The notes under the pieces were generated by a model. That model was not told the origin of the DNA, made no database searches, and worked only from the letters and a program-made list of their open reading frames with translations. Position numbers and translations under genes: made by a program. Below are positions 1-8,739 of a stretch of DNA of 14,716 nucleotides, one piece after another (the first letter of the stretch is position 1; each line of letters starts with the position of its first letter). The DNA is from Fragilaria radians (taxonomy: Eukaryota > Bacillariophyta > Fragilariophyceae > Fragilariales > Fragilariaceae), in contig CAAAJI010000043.1 of NCBI GenBank assembly GCA_900642245.1, positions 142,032 to 156,747 of the forward strand. Reading direction: 5' to 3'.

Positions 1-491
1 TGCCTTTGATTATCCTTCAATGATTGAACAATACCTTCAACATCATCATTGTTGTCATGTATATTATCATCATTATTAGGCAAAGACATGTTATTGTCGT
101 CTAAACCATCTCCAATAAATGCAGGTACATCTATAAGATTTGACATTTGGATGATGAAAGGTTGAAGATGTGAATTCAATGTTTGAATTATATTAATTCG
201 TTTCTGCCTTTCAATAACGTCTCTTTGAGCCTCTGCCATAGCATCAAAATGCCTATGAAATAAACCTTCAACATCCGCAGGATCACCAAAAGTAAGCAAT
301 GTAACAAATAATCTTCTAATTTGATTTGGCATTGCTGAAAGTGTTGCTTCTTGCATGCATGCCTCATATTCAGCATCATTGTGTAGTAATCCTTTTGCAA
401 GTGCAGCTTCTTTAAATGTTGGATGTTCAGTGCCATTATGCGTCTTTAAGTCATTGAAGGATTTGGGTCCACGTACATGATTCAATAGCAT
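1..491 (-). CDS. Helitron Rep/helicase fragment (partial, runs off window)
   Basis: The minus strand is open without a stop from an ATG at 491-489 down to the window edge (about 163 codons). The frame begins MLLNHVRGPKSFNDLKT and continues through HPTFKEAALAKGLL, then MPNQIRRLFVTLLTFGDP. This matches the block of Helitron rolling-circle transposases that lies upstream of the helicase Walker A motif (typically VRGxxSFxDLRTVNG, PTFxEAxxxxGLL, LRxLFVxxL). The helicase motifs and the Rep HUH nuclease are not in the window: the helicase would lie beyond position 1, and nothing like the Rep domain is readable upstream of 491. A stop (TGA) lies directly before the ATG, so this is probably a 5'-broken copy. 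The tail inside the window is rich in Asp and Asn. The family call is fairly secure; whether the element is active cannot be judged. Confidence 0.8.
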   Translation of the reverse strand, partial: MLLNHVRGPKSFNDLKTHNGTEHPTFKEAALAKGLLHNDAEYEACMQEATLSAMPNQIRRLFVTLLTFGDPADVEGLFHRHFDAMAEAQRDVIERQKRINIIQTLNSHLQPFIIQMSNLIDVPAFIGDGLDDNNMSLPNNDDNIHDNNDDVEGIVQSLKDNQR

Positions 492-1342
492 TCAACATCA
501 CAGAACTTAAAGTTAATTATACCATTGATTTAGCATAGGCATCAGGAAGGTGTACAGGGAGTTATTTCATTTTTTTCCTATTAAAGCAATGGATTAAAGA
601 CATAATTTAGCTTTTCTTGCGCTATTGTTGTAGAAGTCATTGGTGCAACTGTTGTTGGGACGTCAAAGATTGTTGATGAAAAAGTCAAAACAACGCTGTT
701 GGTGGAAAGTAAATATTGTTGTTTTGATAACTTTGTATATGACAGATTAATGCAATAAGAATCATCCCAAAGATACAATGATATCATTGATCCATATGAT
801 TAATGCTTTTTAAACCAGTCATAATTAACTTAAGATTACGAAGCACAAAAGATCTTTTTCTTCAATTTATAGGAATAGTATTATTCTTTTCATTTTTTTT
901 TTAAGGAATTTCATTTAGTTGCAGATTAATATTGCAATTAGATCTATCCACATTTCAGTAGCATTTGAATGACAATTGTGTTAAATATTCTAAAGTTTAC
1001 AACGGAAAATCTCGACAACATTATTGTTTATAATTCTGGATGAAAGTAGGATGGAATTATTATTTTACTAAAATCAATACCGTTTGAATTAGCTACATCC
1101 CTATTGATTTTAGTCGCTGCTGTAAACTCTGTACTCTATCACTTTATCGAGTAAATTACTGTACTTACATAACGCACAAGGGTTAAGGAGTTGCACCGGT
1201 CAGTTCGGTTGGGAAACTTTTTTAGTAGATGTCTATTCGTGGTTTGTGACACAAAAGGTTACGGGTTAAAAGAATATTTGATCCCGATGTGCACGGAGGC
1301 CAGATCGAATGTGAAATTAGTGGTGTAGATTTCTCCAACAAT
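492..1342. other. No recognised gene between Helitron piece and piggyBac
   Basis: AT-rich sequence with short frames only. A plus-strand stretch at about 1167-1320 is open for some 50 codons (reading ...FVVCDTKGYGLKEYLIPMC...) and one at about 610-750 is similarly open. Neither resembles a family I know and neither has a clear start. This is probably intergenic DNA or decayed repeat sequence. Confidence 0.4.
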
Positions 1343-1360
1343 TTAACCCTTTCACCTCTG
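1343..1360 (+). repeat. piggyBac left terminal inverted repeat
   Basis: TTAACCCTTTCACCTCTG; exact reverse complement of 3842-3859. The first four bases are the TTAA target duplication, so the 14-bp repeat proper starts CCCTTTC. Confidence 0.93.
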
Positions 1361-1447
1361 TTTAAAGGACATTTATGTCAATGAAACTCACTCCAAATTT
1401 TGGAATATCAGCCAATCACTGTACTCCATCGTACGACGCAATTTTCG

Positions 1448-1795
1448 ATGGAGGAACAAAAAGAGACCGGATTTGTTGATGATGAAGTAATTGTATGCCA
1501 AATTTGTGGATCAACACCTTGTGAGTGGGTTGAGTATGGTGATGAAGTGAAGGATTATTCAAACAGATTATATATTCACAAAGCTATGCATGGGATGATT
1601 GCCATGACAGATTGGGATGCGAATTTTATCCCAAATAATAAGATGAGGAAAGCATTGTACAAAACATTTACATATTTGAAATTTGGGCATCTCGGTCGAG
1701 GTAATAGGATTCCAATTCCATTGTGTGTTGTTAGCAAGATTTTTGAAATGTTCCCAGAGCCAGATGGCAATTACATAGGTTTTCATGAAGAGTAA
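1448..1795 (+). CDS. Accessory small protein inside the piggyBac element
   Basis: The first in-frame ATG is at 1448 (MEEQKETGFVDD) and the frame ends at TAA 1793-1795, giving 115 residues. It is open in-frame upstream to 1385 but without an ATG. Near the N-terminus is a cysteine cluster C-x2-C-x4-C (CQICGSTPC) followed by EWVEYGDEV, which suggests a small metal-binding element. The C-terminal half has a basic patch (MRKALYKTF, GRGNRIPIP) and ends in an acidic segment, FPEPDGNYIGFHEE. I do not know a named domain. My impression, unverified, is that similar small proteins recur in algal and oomycete genomes. It lies wholly between the transposon repeats and convergent with the transposase, so it most likely belongs to the element. 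Unlike the transposase it has no stop or frameshift. It could instead be a captured host fragment. Confidence 0.65.
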   Translation: MEEQKETGFVDDEVIVCQICGSTPCEWVEYGDEVKDYSNRLYIHKAMHGMIAMTDWDANFIPNNKMRKALYKTFTYLKFGHLGRGNRIPIPLCVVSKIFEMFPEPDGNYIGFHEE

Positions 1796-1827
1796 AAATT
1801 AAGTAAAATTACTGCTTAAGTCAATGT

Positions 1828-3655
1828 CTATGTGCAAACATTTCCAACATGCTTGGACTTTTTGCTCATACTCCTGGGCATTGGTCTTTCTGTACTCAAT
1901 ATCATGTCTGCGAATGCTGCAGTGTCAGATTTTAGTGCACCTTGAAAATGAACTGCAGTGTAACAATTTACATGAAACCCTCTTCCACACTTTGTACAGC
2001 CATATATAGTCTTCTTTTTCACCCCACGCAACAAGCAAAAATGACAATGGATTCCGGTTTTAATGATGGTTTCAATGAGTAAATGTCCATCTGAATCTCC
2101 CACTGTTCCTACCACGCTTTCCATTAAGTTAGAGTTTTCCTTCTCAGAAGATCTGTAGTGTTTTTGTTGAGACCTAAGGGGCAAGATAAGACTTTCACAA
2201 ATTGACCTTTTGAAACTAAAAAAATCCAATATATTGGGCCTTGCATCAATAAATTGATGTAATGCAAAGGCCTGCAACATAGCTAGATCCAAAACGAATG
2301 TGAACAAACTCATGTGCAGTTGTTGCTCCTTTTGGCGTGTAGGATTTGTTGCTCTCTTTTGATCCATTCGATCAAAACTGATTTCATAAACATATTATAA
2401 GCTACAATTATAGCCGGAACCATAAATGTAGTACAATGTAATGATTCACTCCCAGTCCACCCTTGAACTGGTGCAAGACCATGAAAACAGTGAACTGCAT
2501 CATCATCATCCATATCCAAAATTGTTCTACTCGGTGTATCATATAGATCAATTGTATAAAAAAACGTTTGTATCCCTCCATACAATATATCCAGCTTTCT
2601 CTGCTACCAATTTGGTAGGAGCAACAAATGGAGATCTTTCACTGGAGTGCTTCTTCATTTGTTCTGCTGAAGCTTTCCTTTTCAGCACATCTAAGCTAGG
2701 CACCTTATCATATGCACAAATCAGCTTCCAGCTCCCCCCTGGGGCATCTGCATCAACATTTGTAAATTTCACAGTACCACAAAATCAGTCTTCACCATCC
2801 GTAAAATCCATAAAGCTGATGGTGAGCCTTTATCAACCAAATTAGACTTTTGTAAGAAGTTTTTATACGGTGTCCTCATGTCTCGAAACACACGGTAAAA
2901 TGATTCAGGTCCACTTTCACCACTATAATTTCCAGATCTATTGTCAACACTGCTTGACAAGGAAGAATTTTTGGTTCCAACCACTGCATAAAATCAAACA
3001 GCATACTCGTCAGGTTGCATGTATGATCTTGCTCTTGATCTGCATTTTTTCCTGACACTTGCCTCATCCAAGGCACTTGAATCAGTTGGAACTGCAATCT
3101 GTGACACATTTTTTTGAAAATGCTCCAATAATTTGCATGCATGCCACAGTGGATCTGCAGAAGCCTCATCTAGATTGTAGGAATTTTCATAAAGTTGTCC
3201 CTTGACATTGTTTTCTTAAAGTCCTCATGACCGGTGAACATTTCTGTCTTCCAATAATAAGAGATGGCATTAAATTGAACAATTGACATAGCCATTTCTA
3301 ATCTAATGTAAGCTCGGAATTTTTTCTCATTTACTTCTTTCAATCCCTTGCTCTTGAGGTTTTTGTTTGTCCAATTTCTGCTAGCATTCATGAATGAATT
3401 TGTTATAAACAGCCAAAAGAGTCATAATGAACCTTGGTCGTCAATTGCATTTCCTATTTTTGCTTCTTTAAGAAGTTTCAATGATGAGCTCTTGGCCAAA
3501 AACGCAAAGATTTTTTAAACATTATCAACAATGCCAGGATCTTCATTGTTCACAGTCCAATCCTGTGTTTCTTGTAGTGCCTCATCAACTATTTCTTCAC
3601 TTCTCCAAATTTTATAACGTTTGAATCCATTTTCTCTGATCGAGGGAATCACTTT
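1828..3655 (-). pseudogene. piggyBac transposase (DDE_Tnp_1_7), frameshifted and internally deleted
   Basis: Read on the minus strand, the pieces in order are as follows. N-terminal segment (3655-3516): ENGFKRYKIWRSEEI. Segment 3391-3170: FRAYIRLEMAMSIVQFN and MSRDNFMKI. Segment about 3175-2800: ADPLWHACKLLEHFQKN, RKKCRSRARSYMQPDEYAV, then TGA at 2996-2994 where an Arg (CGA) is expected, then VDNRSGN and PSALWI. After a jump, segment 2772-2548: KFTNVDA and AGYIVWRDTNV. Segment 2585-2370: HGLAPVQGWTGSE and FMVPAIIVAYN. Segment 2367-1828: MDQKRATNPTRQKE, then a cysteine-rich tail with C-x2-C, C-x2-C, H-x2-C and a final His (CHFC...CTKCGRGFHVNCYTAVH). The tail fits the zinc finger that ends many piggyBac transposases. 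The jump near 2772-2800 removes the region that would carry the second catalytic Asp. Further frameshifts lie at a T7 run (about 2550) and near 2368. The enzyme cannot be functional. Confidence 0.9.
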
Positions 3656-3841
3656 TGATTAAAGGTGATCGCTCAAATCTATACAAAGCTAGAGACAAAA
3701 AAAATGGCATATATGTCATCTATTACACCCAATGAGGTGAGAGCCAATCAAAATTAGGAAAGGGTGTTTACCGCCATTTTTCTACAGTTATTGGCCAATC
3801 AGATTCTTTTTCTCAAATGATTTATATGTCATTTGAATTTT

Positions 3842-3859
3842 CAGAGGTGAAAGGGTTAA
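3842..3859 (-). repeat. piggyBac right terminal inverted repeat
   Basis: CAGAGGTGAAAGGGTTAA; exact reverse complement of 1343-1360, ending in the TTAA target duplication (3856-3859). Confidence 0.93.
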
Positions 3860-6800
3860 GGATAATTTTTACCTCGTTGAGTCTGGAATTTGGGTAGGCG
3901 TGATAGTTGAAGATCTGAATTGATTATAGGAATTGTTTGTACTGAAACTCGTGTAATTCCTTGAAATTTCGAAAGCGCAATAGCAATGGAAAAGAGCAAG
4001 TCTTATCATACATTTCCATAATCTCATGACTGTAAGGGAACTTAATATCCTAACCAACATACTAGATAACATGCAAAAATACAGAAATACAGGGATAGAT
4101 GCAATGCACTGGATTTCGCTGTGTTCAATTAAGTGGCAAGCTTTGCTCAATACACCTTATTCCAACCCTTACACCTTCTAAGAGGATTCAACGCTGCATT
4201 GAGTTAACGTTAGGAATTACATCCACAGGAATATAAGTACGACTGACATATATCCGTAACTTAATTGCAACCAACTCACTATCGTTCATGGCGCATTCAA
4301 TACATGTGCAATGAATTATGTACTTGGAATTCATAACAAAAAGCTCAAGACCAAACAGTTGTACGAAAGTTCTCAGATTATTTGACTTAAACATGAAAAC
4401 TTAGTAGACAATAAACCCTTTGATAACATTTTCAATACGTCCATTGGCTAGAAGTGGCACCTGCCAGACATCATGACATATATCTTCCCTTTTACTTATG
4501 TTTGGAAGAAAGGTAATTCATAATATTCATCTTACGACAAGCTAGAACAGAATCCAAATGAAAGTTAAGTTCCTTACTCTAACAAATTTAGAGGACAAGC
4601 TCTAATATAAACACGCATGAACTTCTTCAGAAATCATCGACGCACTTCGTATGTGACCATACCGAGTCGCAAACGTGGACATAAATAGTAGAATTGACGT
4701 TTAAAAATGGGATTTTTCAGAAACGTTGAATATCCGCCAGATCACTCCACTGATTTAAAAGCCCAAGGTAAAGGAAATTCTTGGGGATAAGTGTTTGTTA
4801 AGGCAAGACATTATCCACGTATGAAAAAATCAAGGATTTTAAGGGATATACGCATTATTTATCAAACAAAAGCTTAACTTGGCTATGAGATACATTTGTG
4901 TAGCTATGTTGGACCCTTCCCTTACTGTCAGACCAAGCAAGTTGGGAGAAAATTAATTACTTACACTTTTAATTAATGATGCATGTAAAAATAATGTCAT
5001 TAGTCAAATTGTTGATGATTTATGTGGCTTCTATTCTACAATAGAAAGCCTCTTTCTGATCAAAGTCTATGACAAGGCAAAAATAATGTTTATGCCTTCC
5101 TAATGGCATATTGGTGTAATGTATTCTACAATCCTAGAAGATAATACTTTATCATTTAAGTTAAACATATCGAATTAATCTATAAAAGAGATTATTTCAA
5201 GAGATCTTATTTGTACCAACATTTGGAGACGTCCAGTGTTGCTAGTACATGCTAATCTAGATGATTAAGATATCAGATGTATTAACACATCTAAAAACAA
5301 CAAATGACAATGATAATATTTTTTGTTTTGTCCGTTCGCAAATTTTAGATGATACTTATCAAAGGTCTCCAAAATTGAGGTGATAATAAATCACATGTGT
5401 TTCACGAACTTTTATTTATATAATAATAATGTTTGGCTCTAAATAAGAGCAGTCAAAAGATGTTTGACATGCTGGCATAGCCAGGAGACAATAAATAAAA
5501 GACGGATGTAAATACATTTTATCCTAATGAAAAATAAGTCAGTCAAGACTCCAATCCTTCACGATTAGTAAACAAGAGTGGAAACTTGTAAAGTGGTGGT
5601 AGGACTTAACGTGACTACGGAGATTTGAATCACTAGGCTTTTACTCTACAAATCTGAAATGTGCATTTTTCGAACAACATAATTTTAACGAATGTCAAAT
5701 TAGAAGTATCTTGACACCAACAAAGCAAGGGAAGAATACTCTAGAAGAACGCAAAGTCCCAGGGAGTTTATAGAATATGCTAGATTAGATCTTTTAGATT
5801 AGCGCAGATAAAACCGCGCTGTGACCCAAAATATTCATGAGGATAGGGTAACATACGGTGTCTTCTTTTTTGAATGATAGAAGGTTGAAAGCGGATGTAT
5901 CGTGTTTCACATAGTCATTCAAAGGGTGATCTAAGGGATCCATACCATCAGGTAAGAGTTTTGAGCAGGAAATTAGAAAATCGTGTTCTATTTGATAATT
6001 CACTTTGAGGGTCTCAGTAAAAGGTGTTAGAAAAGGTTACCAACTCACTATCATCTTACTTAACTCTGGGAGATATAGTTCACCCTGAACTTGCCCACAA
6101 ACACAAGACAATTTACAGAGATCAGAGAGCTTTTTGAACGCCTGAAACACTTTCAGGTCAGGATGCTAAGGGGTCATGAATTTCAGAATGCCTCAAACGT
6201 TTCATCATATCTGGAAGTGTATCATTACGATACACCTGTTATGTCGAGTATGATGCTTCTTTGTTTAGAGGAGATTCTGGGGAAACTCAATGTAGAAGGG
6301 TGATGCTATAATAATGATAAACTTTCCTCTTTGGTACAATAAATACTGCTCAATATTGCAACAAATACATCTTATTCTAAAAACATGAATATAGAATATA
6401 CACGCTTCTCAGATGATTTACCACACAACATGCACTTGTTGTATGCTAGAAATTTCTTGAACTATATTCCTGTACACAATGAATGAAAATTGAATCCGAA
6501 CTTAAAGATGTTTTTTCAGCCTTGTCAGAAACCTTGTAAAATAATCCAGTCTACATTTTGTTGTGACAATGCAACAACTCTGAGATGACAAAGATCAGTA
6601 AATGGACACTCAAGTTGATTGCCCATGAATGTTCTAAGTAAGTAATATCCAATATTTGTCCTTGCAGAAAAAAAGCATCTAAGGTATGCGCCAAGCTCAG
6701 ATGTATGTAGAGTCAGAATTGGTGCCACCGAGAGATGTATAACACTCTTCAATTTAATGATACTATGTTAGCATTGACTTGCTTTAAATTCCAGAGAGAG

Positions 6801-7056
6801 CAGAGAAGTCATAACATTTTAAAGTTTAATCTATTGAACACAATTTTTCATTAAATATATATTAATTGAATTTATATCGGATGAGTAAGACAACACAAGT
6901 TTTGCATATCTTACCTAATCTTCTTCATGTAAATTTCAGACTCCAAAGAATATTGAGTCTTCTTATTCTGCTGAGTAAGGAGAAACAATTAGGATATTCT
7001 ACTTGTCAGGTAAACCATATCATCCTGTTTAATTCTAAGCATCGTGATGATTTTGA
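3860..7056. other. No recognised gene (about 3.2 kb)
   Basis: AT-rich, stop-dense on both strands. The longest frames (3869-4150 -, 4188-4394 -, 5794-6003 -, 6091-6303 +, 6525-6752 -, 6866-7066 +) are 66-93 codons. They show no motif, no codon bias I can distinguish from background and no family resemblance. A small imperfect hairpin sits at 5026-5050 (GGCTTCTATT and AATAGAAAGCC around a 4-base loop). I see no terminal repeats or target-site duplications that would define another element. Confidence 0.45.
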
Positions 7057-7341
7057 TCGTTTGTAATACTTCTGAGCAACATCAGGCAAAATGAAGCACT
7101 GGTATGTGCCTCTCAATGGGGTAAGCACTTCATGGGAAAGGAAACTTTCTATACAAAAGTACTCTTATGTACTGTACTTCAAAATACCCTTCAAGAGGGT
7201 AAAGAGGAATATTGTTATGCAAACAAGAAGAGATATGAATGAGGTAGAAATAAGGATAACTTTACAATAGTTAAGACGCAATGTGAAGAATGTATTGTTG
7301 ATTCAAATTGTACGACTAACAAGTTTCTCCCTAAGGTCTAG
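7057..7341 (+). pseudogene. Unrecognised open stretch with one in-frame stop
   Basis: One plus-strand frame is open for about 94 codons, broken only by TGA at 7240-7242. It contains ASQWGKHFMGKETFY and LQEGKEEYCYANKKRYE before the stop, and a CEECIVDSNC cysteine cluster after it. It has no obvious start: the frame opens just after a TGA at 7054-7056, and a CAG acceptor-like site lies at 7083-7085. In DNA this AT-rich several stops would be expected in such a length, so it may be a decayed exon or repeat ORF. I do not recognise the family and cannot assign a function. Confidence 0.25.
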
Positions 7342-8110
7342 TCTCTTGCACTGTTATTTGACAAGGAGACTACATAGGAATACGTCTTTATAGATATTCC
7401 TTGAGAGTGGAATCATCTTGAAGTCTAAGAATTTCAGAAACATTCTTAATGACTCCCAAATTTATTCGTAATTATTTCAATATGCCTTGATGGCAAAACA
7501 TAATGATTATTTCCATACTGAGTGCACTATTATTCCTAACCGATAAGAGACATAATTGACGCTCCATGAGAACACATTCTAACCATGACCTCCCCTTGTT
7601 GCAATACTTACGAGTAAGGATTGAAGCATTGCGCCTTCTGGTGCTTTACACCGCTCAATAAATTTCTTCTCTCTAGTCTACTTTGCATGCTATTGTATTC
7701 CAAATTGTAATAGTATATTGCACACACTCTTTCTGTCTTTTAATGTAATTACAATATTTAATCACTTGCTGTCATCTTTCTAGAAACATTTCATTAGGCA
7801 TACTAGCAATACTTGAACAAATCATCACGAAAAGTAATCTGTAGAAATGCAAGTTTTGAATTCTTACCTTTTATGATCTTTGTTGTTAACAACCAAAGTC
7901 TTCAATCTTCGTAGAGCTTGTCCCTCGAATATGTGAATGAGATAAAAAAGTTGTTCACTCAATAAGGATAAAATTTGGACTAGCAACATAAATTTCGGTC
8001 TGTTGTGTCATAGCGTCATCACAGACTTACGTCATGAAAACTATCATTAGACTGTACTCGATCACTTTCAATTCGAAATGAGCCTTAAGGCTTTTGGTAA
8101 TTGACCTATT
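7342..8110. other. No recognised gene
   Basis: Stop-rich AT-rich sequence with no frame above about 60 codons and no repeat or motif that I can identify. Confidence 0.4.
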
Positions 8111-8551
8111 CTAATTTTTTTCACATTTCTCACAAACCAGGCCTTTTCCTGCTGGCGGCTCGAACGAACTAATCACAATTTTCGAGGGAAGACAACAATT
8201 AAAACAGCTATGTATATATAGGCTCCAATAGTTTTCCGAATCACTATGTGAACTACAACAGCGAATTGACCTTGTGTTAGCTCGGACAGTATCAGCGTGA
8301 AGAAAATAATCTTTGTGATGGAAGTTTGGTTTCGAAGTAAGGATATGGAAAGCGGTGGCCATTTAGAAGAGTTGTGTCATCACTTGACCATGAAGGAGAG
8401 TCGGTTCGTGGGATCGTGGGTTTGTTAGTACATAACGATATTGGATTATAGTCATAGGGAGCTCATTCCTCTTGATGACATCGTTCATACATTGTTGTGT
8501 GTCCTTAAATCTACCTCCCAGTAACCTCCTACCCAGTACAGTAACATGCAT
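8111..8551 (-). pseudogene. Unrecognised minus-strand frame, head-to-head with the carbonic anhydrase gene
   Basis: From an ATG at 8551 one minus-strand frame runs 146 codons to a stop at 8111-8113, interrupted once by TAA at 8363-8365. That stop is directly followed by an in-frame ATG (8362), so it could instead be two adjacent short ORFs of 62 and 83 residues. The first part begins MHVTVLGRRLLGGRFKD. The second ends PPAGKGLVCEKCEKN, with a C-x2-C pair. There is no recognisable domain. The ATG lies about 190 bp from the divergent ATG at 8740, so the two could share a promoter region. One stop in 146 codons of AT-rich DNA is fewer than expected by chance, hence the listing. Confidence 0.3.
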
Positions 8552-8628
8552 CAAAACCCTACAAACATTAGAACTTTCCCCCCTTTGAAACCCTAAATGT
8601 GGATGTGAATATCAAGTTGTGCAAATAG

Positions 8629-8638
8629 TGACACGTCA
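8629..8638. promoter_or_regulatory. Candidate CO2/cAMP-responsive (bZIP-type) element
   Basis: TGACACGTCA lies about 100 bp upstream of the carbonic anhydrase ATG and contains ACGTCA at 8633-8638. Known background: promoters of diatom CO2-responsive carbonic anhydrase genes carry CRE-like TGACGT/ACGTCA elements bound by bZIP factors. Here only a half-site plus a near-palindrome is seen, with a second ACGTG core at 8644-8648. The role is inference; a six-base core can occur by chance. Confidence 0.35.
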
Positions 8639-8739
8639 TGATTACGTGCGAAAGTTTGGTTGACAACTTTCACAAGACAGTTCACGAATTTGCACTTGTA
8701 CTCTCATAAATTTCAGAAAACTTTACAGCAGAAGCAAAA

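Larger units (their letters stand above)
1343..3859 (-). mobile_element. piggyBac-type DNA transposon, full length with TTAA ends
   Basis: The element is bounded by perfect 18-bp inverted repeats: TTAACCCTTTCACCTCTG at 1343-1360 and its reverse complement at 3842-3859. It therefore begins and ends with TTAA, the piggyBac target-site duplication, followed by CCC as in other piggyBac termini. Total length is 2517 bp including both TTAA copies. The transposase relic (1828-3655) is on the minus strand, and a second ORF (1448-1795) is on the plus strand, tail-to-tail with a 32-bp gap. Just inside the repeats both ends carry GACAT-containing sequence. Intact ends around a broken transposase suggest a non-autonomous copy that an active relative could mobilise. 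The boundaries are seen directly; mobility is inference. Confidence 0.92.

Noticed and set aside
1568..1786. Minus-strand ORFs antisense to the accessory piggyBac gene
   Set aside because: They are shadows of the plus-strand ORF, with no motif of their own.
3869..4150. 93-codon minus-strand ORF beside the piggyBac right end
   Set aside because: No recognisable motif or homologous pattern, and the hydrophobic composition is what AT-rich DNA gives by chance.
5026..5050. Imperfect hairpin with 10-bp arms
   Set aside because: A lone short palindrome in AT-rich DNA; no flanking duplication or second copy to suggest a MITE or RNA gene.
5612..5640. TTTGAATC string resembling a tRNA T-loop
   Set aside because: No matching acceptor, D-arm or anticodon stem could be drawn around it.
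7010..7085. GTAAAC...CAG pair that could be a 76-bp intron joining 6866-7009 to the 7057-7341 region
   Set aside because: The upstream frame ends in phase 0, but the open downstream frame would need a different phase; joined in phase 0 it hits a stop at the third codon.
8111..8145. VCEKCEKK-like string resembling the N-terminus of CRIPT, a conserved small zinc protein
   Set aside because: Only about eight residues match. The codon where Met is expected is CTG, and the sequence after it does not continue like CRIPT in any frame.
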